In this document: positions 21,901 through 31,136 of the stretch, piece after piece
How the letters are laid out: each line of letters opens with the position of its first letter
Position numbering within the stretch: position 1 is the first letter of the stretch
From: Heligmosomoides polygyrus polygyrus
Taxonomy: Eukaryota; Nematoda; Chromadorea; Rhabditida; Heligmosomidae
Length of the DNA stretch: 64,000 bases
Direction of reading: 5' to 3'
Assembly: GCA_947396885.1 (NCBI GenBank)
Contig: OX377204.1
Location: forward strand, 89,352,728 to 89,416,727
Notes under the pieces: model-generated
Told to the model about the DNA's origin: nothing
Seen by the model: the letters and a program-made list of their open reading frames with translations, nothing else
Databases searched by the model: none
Translations under genes and position numbers: made by a program

Positions 21901-24900
21901 GGGGTAATCCTATCTCATGCCACACCAACTAAGTCCAGAGTGCTTCACATCGGTACCAAAGGTCGTCACCGGCATCAGTACACCATTGGTAATACTCCTC
22001 TAATTAGTACCGATGAGGTAAAAGACCTAGGATTCCTAGTCAATAGTAATCTAAATTTTGACAAACACTGTGTGATGATCGCCAATAAAGCTACGAGGAC
22101 AATGTTCAACCTGTTCAGAGCGCTATCCTCTAAGGATTGTGGACTGCTCCTTCAAGCATGTAAGGTTTTTGAAGGCCTATTTTGGAATATGGTACTCCTG
22201 TCTTCAATCCACACACGAAGAAAACTGTACAAGTCTTAGAAAGGGTCCAGAATAGTTTCACGAGGAAGCTAATGATACGCACACTGGGCTTTCATTATGA
22301 TCAGATCCCCTCAAGTAAGGATAGAAATCACAACTTTGGATTAACAACTCTCGCCTTTAGAAGGAAGCGAAATGATCTGTTATTCTTCCACAGGATCGCA
22401 AATCATGAATGTAGTATTAAAATCTCAGATATGGTGTCGTTAAGGGAGTCTACCACTAGAGGAGGTGCCACGAAGTATGACGTTGGTAGGGTTAAACGGA
22501 ACTGTAGGCGTTTCTTCTTTGTCAATAGGGCGCTTTCGTCATTTGAGAAGATTCGCAAAAAGCATACCGTTCCGTCAAGCTACAACGCTTTCAAAAAATT
22601 CCTGCATGTCCATATGAGTCCATACCAAATAGTTGCCATAGACGTCACCCGAAGTTAGTTGCTAGTTTCTATCTATTCAGTAGTTAGTAGCATATTCTGC
22701 GGTTTGTAATTGTTTGACTTTGTTCTTTGCCGTTTTTTTTCCATATTATACCACACGAATGTAATCGTGTAATAAATGAAATGAAATGAAATGAACTCGT
22801 CCTCTGAATTTATCCAGGAGCGCTCATATAATGGAGTAGCAAAAGGGGGTCTCCGGCAGGTTCGAAGGAGGGCTTGTGTGAGCAAATTACTCTATGCCCC
22901 CTCCCTACTAGGATAGATCCGATTTGTCTTTCCTCTTGTTTTGATTGAAAAGCCTATGGAAATGTTAATGCAGGTCTAGAATGAGAGGTTTACCTTGAAT
23001 AGCCTTCTCAAAATCCGAGGAATTTATCAAAAAACCTGGGGCATAAAAACGGTAAGCTGAGATAAATGAACACGCAATAACTGCAAAAGTCTAATCCTCT
23101 TTGGGTAAGGTAAACCTGCTAGTTTTACGATAATTTGAAGGGTAGACTCCCTCTCTAGACTTGCACTCGCCTCAATAGTACTATATGTCCGGGATTTTAC
23201 TTTTTCTCTAAGGTTTCTTTATAATCACTGATTTTCATTGCAGCTTGACCTTCTCCAAAGCTGTTGAACGCCTTTATCTCTTCACCTAACCCGAATATTC
23301 CTAGCCAGACATTACAAGCTGCTCAATGCAACTCCTTCTGAAACCTCGTCTCACCTTGGTGGTCCTCCGGCGTTCCAGGCTAGGCCAGCAGGTTGGCACT
23401 CGCCGAGGCTGCCGCCGATGTAGCCCATGCCGGTTGGCAGGAAGTTGTGCGTCGGACCAGTCGGGAAGCCGAGATGTGGTGCTCCGTAGGCAGCGCTCTT
23501 CGAGTTGAAGTACGCGGCCGTCATGTTCGCCACCGACGACATGTTCGCCGCGGCCGCCGACGACACCGACGGAATGTACGGCATCGACTGAAAGATTCTG
23601 AATACATACAGAGCACGATTTTTACTCCAGAAGACCAACATTTTTGGAAGAACTCTAGTGAACCCTTTGTAACCGCTGTGTCTAGGGTCCTAGGTGTCTC
23701 TCTGACAAGCCTTGCGATAAGCGACATCTGGAATTTGCCACGCACGGCTCATGTCACCTTTTTGCGCCGAAAAGTCGGCAAACACCACCGTCAACTGTGT
23801 GCACTCTTATCATTGAAATCGTGTGCTAAATTGGATTCTTCACTGTCAACTGACAATCACACGAACAGCTGAACTCTCTATCTGTACGATAAGACAGAAC
23901 TGTGGTCTGTTTCTGAATTCGAGCGAAGTCTCGGATTTTTTGGAAGAATTACCCTCCTTTGGGATCACAAGTCCGAAACTTAAAGCTGCATAGAGCCTGT
24001 TCCTTCTGAAATTATTTTGAGAATGGAAAGATCAGTACAAGTTTGTATTCTTGGCTCCTAATAACAACGAAGCTTTTACCCATCCTCCAAGACAGTTCTT
24101 GTTAGAATATCAGAGTTAGAAATATTCAAAATTGGTGCATGTCGCGAATATTGGCAGCAATGGGTGGTGCGAGCGTGCCAGCCTATCAATTTACAATAAG
24201 TTGACATGCCACCCAGACATTCGGAGAAGGCTTGCACGGTCAGCATTCTGATTGGCTGGCTTGTGTTCGTACGGTTATGATTGGCTATGACTGACTGACG
24301 CGCTACCGCCTCCCAACGCTGCCTATGTTTGCGACATGAACTCAAAAATCTGTATATACATCCAAGAAGATCGCAAAATATTCACGTCTAGAAAGGCGAA
24401 GCGGGTACTACAAGTATTCAAGACGCTTTCATTGAGACTCGAATGGCTGTTACGAAGGTTGTGAGCTGTATTCACGATGCTTTGAGGCGATCAAAACTCT
24501 AGTGCCAGGCTCGAACCCAGGTTGCAAGGATCCAGGTTCGAGTACAGTCTGGCGCTAGAATTTTGATTTTGGATCTTTTTGGATTTTTTTAGCAAGACAT
24601 CGCCATAGCAGCTCACAGGGCGTGTAAACTGCCTTAGCCAGAAAACTGCAAAAAACGGATCTATCCTGATCGGACAAGGGGCGTTAAAATGACAAAACAA
24701 ACCCAAGTGTGTAGGGTAGCCTAACCCAGGAAGAAATTGCAAAGAAGGGTCCTCATATGTGCTAGCTCAGTATGGAGCCCCTGGTAAGTCCACTCTCAAG
24801 TCTATCGTTAAGAAGAAAGTGTGAAGTTCGGATAACGTTTCGCAGCAAAACCTGAAAACCACACCTAAACACTACATTTCTTAACGATGTAACACCGAAA

Positions 24901-27900
24901 GATTCAGCGCTAGGCTTCTCCCCATTCACTCGCCGTTACTAAGGGAATCCTTGATAGTTTTTTTCTACGCTAAATAATACGCTTAAGTTTTAACTTCATT
25001 TTTTATCTTATAAAGTATGCTTCAGTTCGGCGGGTAATCACACCTGTGCTCAGGTAGCTTCGCCGTGAAGTTCGGATAGATCCTTAAAAACGTCCCAAAA
25101 GGCTGGTTTAGTGTATCGCCCCTTCAAAATTGTGTAATTTTATTCCTGTTGCGTTGCTAAACAGCGTGAAACAGGGTGAAGCGCCACTCCACCTAGGAAA
25201 GCTACGAATATGTGCCATCGTTGCACCGGTGGTGTACTGGCGCAGAGCATTCCTGCCTAGATAGCAGCCTGCGTTGCTTCGAGCTCCGCTTCGTGCAAGA
25301 GTTTTTTGCAACAAAAAAATAACTATAACAGCCTAAAACCTCAGTTTCCGCCACCTGAGGTTTAAAAAATGATTTAATGCTCCAAATATGCTTCGAAAAT
25401 TCAAGCAGCTGCTGCGGTTTGAGTGGAAAGCTTGAGGATAGAAGCGGAAGTCTAGGTCCTCAGCACGTCATAGTTTGAGTTCAAGTCCAAATTCCAGTGC
25501 TCTGATGCTTTGGTGTGTCCAAGAATTGCAAGAATTAAGACTCTTAGCAAGGATGAAGAAACGTGCACAGAGTGATGAACGCTGTCAGAGCTTTTTCTGT
25601 GATGATTCGGTCGACTTTAGAGCATTAGGGGAGTTTCCTGATAGCTCCAGACACTCAAGAACATCTATGGCAACATGATCCACAAGCACAGTTTCAGAAC
25701 CATACTTCAATGAGCTAAAAAAGTTTCTCCACACTACAGGAGGATAAACCGTCTACTGCAGCCCATCTTTCATAGCTGAAACTCTGGGTTTTTCTCGAGG
25801 AAAAGTTCTCGATCATCTCTCCGGTGCAAGTTGATCGTCAGGAGAGGGACAACTTTATTTCGGAACTACTTCGGTTTAGACTTCCACGCTCACGACTCAT
25901 TAGTCCGATTCTGTCTTGGAGGTTTCAGGAAACTACAAAATTGCCCTAGCGCCTCTTCATTATACAGATAGGAAGATCAGAACTAACGACACCAAATACT
26001 CGAGGCAAAGGGCCTAACGGCTTGATTCGTCTTTTCTCGTTTACTTCTTCTGCCAGTTTTATTATGGAAAAAGATGGGAAATCAAAATTTTTGGTAGATA
26101 AAGAAGACTTTAGAGAGCAGGCAAAAGACTGATGGTGAGCTTAAAATCATGATTGCTTTCTCTGACTGCAAGCAAATTTCAGTGCTGATCTCTGCCTCCA
26201 ACTTTTGACTTTTGGTGGAGTTTTGCCTGAATTTTTCCAAACAACCTGAATTTGATTGAATTGAAACTGATTTCTAAGTTCAGCAAAAGCCATGGATTTC
26301 CCATCCTTGTGCTGAGCAAGGCTAGAAGAGTCTCTTTAATTGACTAAGGCACAGGTCGCAATGTCAGTGTTCTTTTACGAACACCAAGAGCTTCAGAAGA
26401 GCTGGTTTTTTAAGTGGCTCCAGACAAACTACAGACTGGCTTCAGATGCAACAAGGAGGTTATGACCGGTATTTCCAATGTATCCTTCCATCTGGTAGTA
26501 GATCCCTTTGCAGTTTTCGACTTATTACCTTTATGCGGGTAAGGTTGAGGCTCTAGGAAGACTTCTGATGCTTTTTTAAGGAACAGTTCAGTAGGCGTTA
26601 CCTGATGTGTTGCAGCCATAGTTATCAGAAAGACTGAACACTGTAATTAGACGCAGTTTTCGAGCTGATGAGGTAGTCCCTGGGCTTTGTTGGTTGGACA
26701 GATTTATCAGTTATAGATCAGGGCTAGCTCTTCTTTTTTCAACAAAGTGGTTATGAAGAGTTGGTTCTTTTGAAATGCGGCTACAGAGAAACTACGTGCA
26801 GTCTGATTTCAGATGTAGCAAGGAGGAGATAAAGATTCAGCTGACCTAGGGCTTGCTCAGATTTCATTACCTTCGAAAAATCAGACAATCTAACGAGATC
26901 AAATAACTAGATTGAGTTTCAGTGTTGGACAACAAGTAGAGAATGATTCACAAGGGGTAGCTATCACTTGCATCTGTTAAATAATTCTCTTTTGTAATAG
27001 TTGTTCCGTCCTCGTCATGAAGACAGAATAAAGTGCCCCCTTCCATTAGGACAGCGGTTCAGTGTCTCGTCGTTGCAAGTTTAGGTACTTTGAATTTATC
27101 TACTGTTGTGAAACAGATAGAGTAAAGTGTTTTTCCCTCCCCCTTTCTGCCACCTGGATTAGAGATTGGTCAGAATATGGTACTGTAGATGGAGTGAAGA
27201 GCTTGGGGAGTCCAAGCCTACAGTTCATGTGAAGTGCGTCCGTGACGGAATCAAAGATTTCATAAAATCCCCATTTCAAAGCGACTAGAGGAGTTAGTTC
27301 TAGAAGTTAGAACAAAGAAGAAGAAGGAAAATACTAGATGTTCACAGGTCTACGGATAGGCTTTGAACATTCGGTAAGTTAGCTGAATGTTTTGCAGCAG
27401 AAGCCTTTAGATTGAGAAGAGTGAAAAAAGCCTGTTAACTTGCCAGCATCAACTTCTTCCAAAGATATTTCCTGATATTTATTTTGAAATAAATTGTTTC
27501 ATGGTTTGTCTGGTAGTTTACAAAGGGCGGTGTTCTTTCATAATTTCAAGAGCAGCAAAGGCACCTATTGACATCTTTAAGGAAAACGATGGGACCAGGG
27601 AGAAGAGGGCGATAGCACGGAAAGGCTTAGCGGCATAATCCTGAAGAGACTTCTGCACCAGAAAATGATAGAAGCGGCGATTAATTCGTCGTGTGGAAAC
27701 ATCCGGAAGACAAACACTCGCACACACAGGCTGGCAAACCCGTGCCACACAGTGGGGAGAAACAACGACAGAATTTAGAAGAATGAACGGCGGGTAACTT
27801 ACAAAGTTTCCGTTGTTCATCGTTGATGTTGGTATCATGAGACGCAACGTGGTGTCGAGCTTTGGTGCCTACAGAAACGTTCGAGTAAAAGGTGTAGCAC

Positions 27901-30900
27901 GACGTGAGATCAATGGAAGGGCAGAGAACGACGAGCAGCAGCATCATTAGGAAGATGAGCCGGAGAGGGTGTGAGGGAGGACGAAGAAGAAGCAGAAGAG
28001 ATGGGCGATTAGCCGAGGCTTACCTGGTCGAGAGCCGCTACCGCCTGAAGGCATTGTTGCTCGCTGGCAGTCGCCGGCGACGTCGTCGTCGTCGCCTCAG
28101 CGACTGCTGAGCGGCTCGACGACGGCGCCGGCCGCGGTCTCGACCCGATAAGCCTATCACATCATCCTCAGATTACGATAAACCACGAGCTGGAGAGCGG
28201 CGAGCCGGCGGCTGAGCCAGCGTCAATGCGATTTCGCTGCGCAATCCGCATCGCGACACGCCCACAGCTCGCGCGCTCTCCTCGTCGCCGCGCACTGCGC
28301 GCCGCTCTCTCGCCTCGCTGGCCCCGCCCTGCCGCCGCCGGCCAATCGCCGCAGCGTGCACGGCAGCCGCGCCGCGGCGCCTATTGTTTGAGCACGGCGG
28401 CCGCCGCGGCGGCATACGGTAGGCGGCGACACGCTCCACTGATAGAGAGACGGCCTGGCCACCACCACCACCCGCACAAACAGACGACGGCGGTCGTCGA
28501 CAATGAGGGCGAGAAGAAGCGCTGCTGTGGCTGCTGCTGTACAGGAGGACACGACGCGGTTACGGTGGCGGAAGTGTCGAGAAGAAGTGGCACGGTCCCG
28601 GTCCACTGTGCAAAAACATCCCCACCGTCAAACCAGAATCGTGCACAGCCGCAAGTCGCTCACAGTTTTTGCCTCCAGAAAGGCTGTAGAAGCGCTAGGA
28701 GCGCAAGCTCTCCTGTGGTCTATTCCTGGCCGAGTCATGAGCAGTTGCAACCAAAAGTTAAACCTCCGTGTGGACAGTCGGGGTTCATGAGAGCGGGTGG
28801 TAAATCCGTCAATAATCCTGATAAACCGAGTTCGCCCCTTGTTGACCGACGACGCTTAGTAAAGTCAACAAGGTGTTGCTCAGGAGAAAGGGACACCCCA
28901 ATCGACGCCGCAGACGACTGGCCGACGTTATTTCCTCTTTCTGGACGGGTTTCTGTTCAGTTTTGAACCGGCACTTTTCCAGAATTGTAAGAATTTTCGA
29001 TGAAAGTGTAGATTGAAGACCCTCCTCCTCGTTCTAGCCCTCGTTTTACTCCGTAAATATCATCGCGAACTTCTCAAAAAGTTTATAATGAAAACGTCAC
29101 AGGACATCTAGATTATGTAATAGCCGCAGAAGGATATGTATCTATGCTTGCTTTGCCTTGGATGAAGCTAACTGATGTGAACGAGGTCCCATGGGGGCGA
29201 AACTTTTTACTTTTAAAGTAGCAATGCTTCAGATTGTTTTCCATAAAATTTTGACTTAAAATTTTTCTAAAACTGTTGAACTTCGCTACTTCTGAACTAG
29301 CTCTGCAGCATTTTAACGAAGTAAGTGAAATTCTCGTTTTGAATATTGTTTGAAGGCTTGAAATTTTGACGAAATAGTTTGATACTTCTCCAGTCAATCC
29401 CTGTTTCTTCCTTTAGTATTAGAATTATCTGACTAACTTGACTCAGGTCTCTGATGCCAGAAATTACGACCATTATATTGCACAGTATAGAATAAGGCAT
29501 TCATTAAATTTCACCTTTATAAATTCAGCTGCTGTATGATGACTTTATAGATCATGCAGTGAACATGTCAATGAAGTCTATATGCTTACGAAATAGGATA
29601 GCGAAACACAGAGGAGTTCCAGAAACTAAAAGGGTCCTTGGAAAAAGAGCAGTACGTTTCTAAGCGTCTCTGGCCATGCTATTTAGATCTGCACAAGTCC
29701 TTAAAAATCAGAGGCACAATGTTAGTTCTCAGTTTCTACAACATTCAACGACTTCAGCTCAGCCAGGCTCATCATGAGCGGCTAAGCAGCAACTGTAGAA
29801 GTCACTCAGGATCTGAATGCATCTAAGGAAGACACCATCCATCTTCATGGAATAGAAATCCTAGGAAGCAAGTTGTCGTAGCCGGAAATGAAGGGTCCTG
29901 GGCCAATGTCGTAGGCAATTCTAAACTCGTGGAAGGCACTCCTAGAAGAATTTTTCTCGACGGCTTCTCGCAAGGTTTTAGAGATGTTCTCTCAGGTGCA
30001 TAGTTTTTGAAAGTCGTTTCCCTAGACGATGCAAGATGTCTATAAGCTCATACTGCAGAGTGTTTACGTCCTGGAGAACATCTTCTAGGGCCAGATTCAT
30101 CAACCGCTTACCACCCTCCGAAAATACCGCCAAACTCCCTGATTTAACATTCATCAGCACCAGATTTGGAGATATTTTCACCGTTAGAGGGCGGTCAGCG
30201 GTTGATGAATCTGATCCCTGGAGGTGTTGGACGTAATAGTTCGTTTGTAGACGTTCTTGTTTAGCTTGATTCTTTGTGCGACATATGAAGCAGAATATGT
30301 GTGTCTTATCAGAGAGACCCTAGTTAGATTCAACGTCGTTTGACATTTTCAGTCATTGAAGGCTATTTAGAGGGTCGCTAGCTCTCTTGCAGGCCCTAAA
30401 AATTATTTTTTAAGGAAATGATTGATTTATTTTGTAATTTGTTCAGTGAACGTTCTGGAATTATCCTTCTAGGATTTATTTAGCACCTTTAAAATGGAAG
30501 TTGTTTCCTCTGACGTTGTAAGACATCAAATGGCTGGCCTCATCCAGTAGCTTTTACTTAGATGTTCTTGGATAGGAAGGTAGGCTACTAAAGCCTTCTG
30601 GCTACTTCAAATCAGAATAGTATGTACGGCTTGGTCTTATCTGACTGTCAGGCAGCTACGCTTTCAATGCCAGCTTTTTTGAGGAATAAGAAGTTAGACT
30701 AGAGCCCTCGGATAATTCTTCTGAAGTTGATCACTAAGACATCTTCGCTGAAACACCTAGCAAGTAGAAGAAGCGTTGCACGAACGCATCAGAAGGCAAA
30801 CAAGCAGTGATGAAGGTCTTCTCTACACGAGCGGGCTTTGGAGCCACAGTCTTAGGTGTATAGCTTGAGAAGTCTTCGGACCAGTCTTCAGTCTCCTGTA

Positions 30901-31136
30901 ACCCAAGTAGGTCCAACGTTAGCTAGCTAGGCAGCTCTGTGCCGCATAAGCCATCAGCCTCTGATTCCGAAGGCTCTTCTCTCGACGCTTAGAAGATGTT
31001 CGGCTACTTACCGAACCATAAGTCGACAACGGCGAACAAGCTAACTGTACCGCGAGCAGTATCATCCAAACAAAAGCCTCATACTCACCAGATTAAGATT
31101 ATTCGAATGACCATGACCACCACCAGCCGACGACAT
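15812..31136 (-). CDS. ttx-1: Otx/bicoid-class K50 homeodomain transcription factor (ttx-1 orthologue)
   Basis: Seven coding exons (31136-31089, 27868-27803, 23587-23355, 19501-19360, 18981-18862, 18778-18616, 15918-15812) join in phase to a 292-residue protein. The homeodomain is residues 118-177. It starts [20 protein letters not shown], contains [12 protein letters not shown] and ends in [13 protein letters not shown]. Lys167 is homeodomain position 50, the bicoid/Otx hallmark that selects TAATCC-type sites. It is split by an intron between VQ and VW, as in Otx genes. The N-terminus is rich in Ala, Ser, Gly and Met. A Ser/Gly/Thr-rich linker follows, and the C-terminus ends WKFQPMG. In Caenorhabditis elegans, ttx-1 specifies the thermosensory AFD neuron, and the same role in the nucleus is inferred here. 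Orthology over ceh-36/ceh-37 rests on the LEILE and [10 protein letters not shown] homeodomain matches. Long introns are full of transposons. Confidence 0.88.
16389..16709 (+). mobile_element. tRNA-derived SINE, near full length, with target duplication
   Basis: Body 16399-16699, plus strand. The head is GGGCGCGTGTGGCGCACTCGG (A box), with a B-box-like GGTTCGGATTTCC near 16,450-16,475. The body ends in GTAACGCCGTCCTTTATCC. TTGCTCACCA is repeated at 16389-16398 and 16700-16709. It lies in the last intron of the ttx-1-like gene and is antisense to it. Confidence 0.9.
17415..17815 (-). mobile_element. Degenerate, interrupted SINE
   Basis: The SINE tail block GATATGCGCCACGCACTATG and GAAGTGGCCAGCCGATG lie at 17,430-17,515, and head-like AGAATCAGGTGCAAGCGACA is at 17,762-17,800. 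The middle is replaced by unrelated AT-rich sequence. Confidence 0.55.
18170..18425 (+). mobile_element. SINE copy with damaged head
   Basis: Plus strand. GAGCGCAGTCGTAGGAG at 18,176 (part of the A box), GGTTCTTGGTTCGGATTTCC near 18,208-18,230, and the tail CATCCCGTAGAAGCAGAATG to CCTATCCTTATCC. Its 3' end lies 190 bases from a ttx-1 exon. Confidence 0.85.
18616..18778 (-). CDS. ttx-1: ttx-1-like gene, sixth coding exon
   Basis: Acceptor CGCTTCCAG, donor TACG|GTGAGT. It encodes [15 protein letters not shown], then a Pro/Asn/Ala/Tyr-rich stretch ending QAQYSYG in phase 1. The intron separating it from the recognition-helix exon is only 83 bases, in contrast with the others. Confidence 0.88.
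18862..18981 (-). CDS. ttx-1: ttx-1-like gene, exon with recognition helix
   Basis: Acceptor GTTTCAG. It encodes [15 protein letters not shown] with Lys50, then a Ser/Gly/Thr-rich tail to TTDGD (40 residues). The donor GAT|GTGAAT is non-ideal but is the one that keeps phase 0 with the next exon. Reading on runs into a stop at about 18,800. Confidence 0.9.
19360..19501 (-). CDS. ttx-1: ttx-1-like gene, exon with first three quarters of the homeodomain
   Basis: Acceptor CTATTACAG, donor GTGCAG|GTACGG. It encodes [20 protein letters not shown] through LPESRVQ, covering helices 1 and 2 and the start of helix 3. It ends in phase 0. Confidence 0.95.
20017..20227. mobile_element. GGATCTATCC-family inverted-repeat element with 8-bp duplication
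   Basis: Body 20025-20219 (195 bp). The ends are AGATCTATCCTGATCGGAGG and, reversed, GGATCTATCCTAGTCGAGGG. The flanks AACAAGTC (20017-20024) and AGCAAGCC (20220-20227) match at 6 of 8 positions, fitting the 8-bp duplication seen in other copies. Confidence 0.7.
20440..20515 (-). mobile_element. SINE tail fragment
   Basis: GGGAATGCGCCACAAATTCTACTTCTACAGG is the 3' body block of the SINE. The rest is lost. Confidence 0.5.
20650..20830 (+). pseudogene. RTE LINE C-terminal fragment
   Basis: Plus strand, frameshifted: [19 protein letters not shown], then HWHAIG-like and [20 protein letters not shown] sequence. This corresponds to the C-terminus of RTE reverse transcriptases (WSDFF..ALNERCDA...DRD.....PLEQLDDQ). 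It is a 5'-truncated relic in an intron of ttx-1. Confidence 0.6.
21874..22928. mobile_element. GGATCTATCC-family element enclosing a LINE reverse transcriptase fragment
   Basis: Body 21882-22920 (1,039 bp). The ends are GGATCTATCCTAGTCGGATG and, reversed, GGATCTATCCTAGTAGGGAG. The flanks GATTTTTC (21874-21881) and GATTTGTC (22921-22928) match at 7 of 8. Unlike its 0.2-0.5-kb relatives it contains about 870 bp of CR1/jockey-type RT sequence with its own 3' tail. Either the LINE jumped into it or the element captured the fragment. Confidence 0.75.
21925..22795 (+). pseudogene. CR1/jockey-type LINE reverse transcriptase, C-terminal part
   Basis: Two plus-strand frames joined by a frameshift near 22,180-22,240. 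The first has [37 protein letters not shown] and [20 protein letters not shown]. The second has [53 protein letters not shown] and ends near 22,656. The order matches the thumb and C-terminal domain of CR1/jockey LINEs. The 3' end is a short (GAAAT)n tail at about 22,772-22,793. It is better preserved than the related copy at 4 kb, so its activity was more recent. Confidence 0.8.
23355..23587 (-). CDS. ttx-1: ttx-1-like gene, third coding exon
   Basis: Acceptor TCTTTCAG and donor AAG|GTGAGA. It encodes 77 residues plus two bases, from [18 protein letters not shown] to [11 protein letters not shown]. It is rich in Ala, Gly and Pro, as is usual for the region before an Otx homeodomain. The split codon AG|G gives the Arg that starts [10 protein letters not shown]. 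Confidence 0.88.
24139..24337. mobile_element. CATGTCGCGAA-family MITE
   Basis: Left end CATGTCGCGAATATTGGCAG; right end, reversed, CATGTCGCAAACATAGGCAG. The arms continue into the GGTGGTGCGAGCGTGCCAGC and TGATTGGCTGG motifs. It is non-coding and lies in intron 3 of ttx-1. Confidence 0.75.
24489..24576. repeat. Short inverted repeat with tRNA T-arm-like motifs
   Basis: GATCAAAACTCTAGTGCCAG then GCTCGAACC at the left, and GGTTCGAGTACAGTCTGGCG then CTAGAATTTTGAT at the right. The arms face each other, and each carries a Pol III B-box-like GGTTCGA. It is the short form of a family also at 40.3, 42.0 and 57.0 kb. Confidence 0.65.
24649..25091. mobile_element. GGATCTATCC-family element, diverged
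   Basis: Body 24657-25083 (427 bp). Ends GGATCTATCCTGATCGGACA and, reversed, GGATCTATCCGAAC. The flanks CAAAAAAC and TTAAAAAC match at 6 of 8. No coding sequence seen. Confidence 0.6.
25092..27802. other. Intron 3 remainder of the ttx-1-like gene
   Basis: About 2.7 kb without a recognised element. A possible single end of the GGATCTATCC family (GTGCCCCCTTCCATTAGGAC) is near 27,033. Conserved enhancers could lie here, but none can be called from one sequence. Confidence 0.35.
27803..27868 (-). CDS. ttx-1: ttx-1-like gene, second coding exon with internal start
   Basis: Acceptor TTTCTGTAG ends at 27869 and donor GTAAGT begins at 27802. It encodes 22 residues, [10 protein letters not shown] then [12 protein letters not shown]. 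The Met at 27838-27836 could start a 266-residue short form if this exon is trans-spliced or joined to a non-coding leader. It ends in phase 0. Confidence 0.75.
28025..28620 (-). promoter_or_regulatory. GC-rich island with candidate alternative 5' exon
   Basis: Strongly CpG-rich DNA, unlike the AT-rich flanks, directly upstream of the second ttx-1 exon. On the minus strand a donor CAG|GTAAGC lies just at its edge (exon end 28024). The frame before it ([13 protein letters not shown]...ALDQ) is open for about 45 codons and in phase with the exon at 27868. It has no ATG in that frame. The only ATG there (28053-28051) is in another frame and would make an upstream ORF. A second promoter giving the short protein form is the simplest reading. 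Confidence 0.4.
28621..31088. other. Intron 1 of the ttx-1-like gene
   Basis: Apart from the GC island at its 3' end and a small MITE at 30.09 kb, I recognise nothing in this 2.5 kb. Confidence 0.35.
30088..30218. mobile_element. GGATTCATCAAC-related MITE, divergent subfamily
   Basis: Ends GGGCCAGATTCATCAACCGC and, reversed, GGGATCAGATTCATCAACCG, 131 bp in all. The inner sequence (TACCACCCTCCGAAAATACC) differs from the other copies, so this is a separate subfamily sharing the terminal motif. Confidence 0.7.
31089..31136 (-). CDS. ttx-1: ttx-1-like gene, candidate first coding exon
   Basis: The minus-strand ATG at 31136-31134 opens [16 protein letters not shown] and ends at a donor CTG|GTGAGT in phase 0. 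This joins in frame to the exon at 27868, which begins [11 protein letters not shown]. No splice acceptor is visible in the 60 bases upstream, so the exon probably begins with an untranslated leader. This exon was found by splice logic and not by homology, so it is the least certain of the seven. Confidence 0.6.

Noticed and set aside
28226..28966. 246-codon plus-strand open frame, the longest in the window
   Set aside because: It runs through a CpG-rich island with Arg/Ala/Pro-biased codons on both strands and no recognisable domain. It is best explained by base composition near a promoter.
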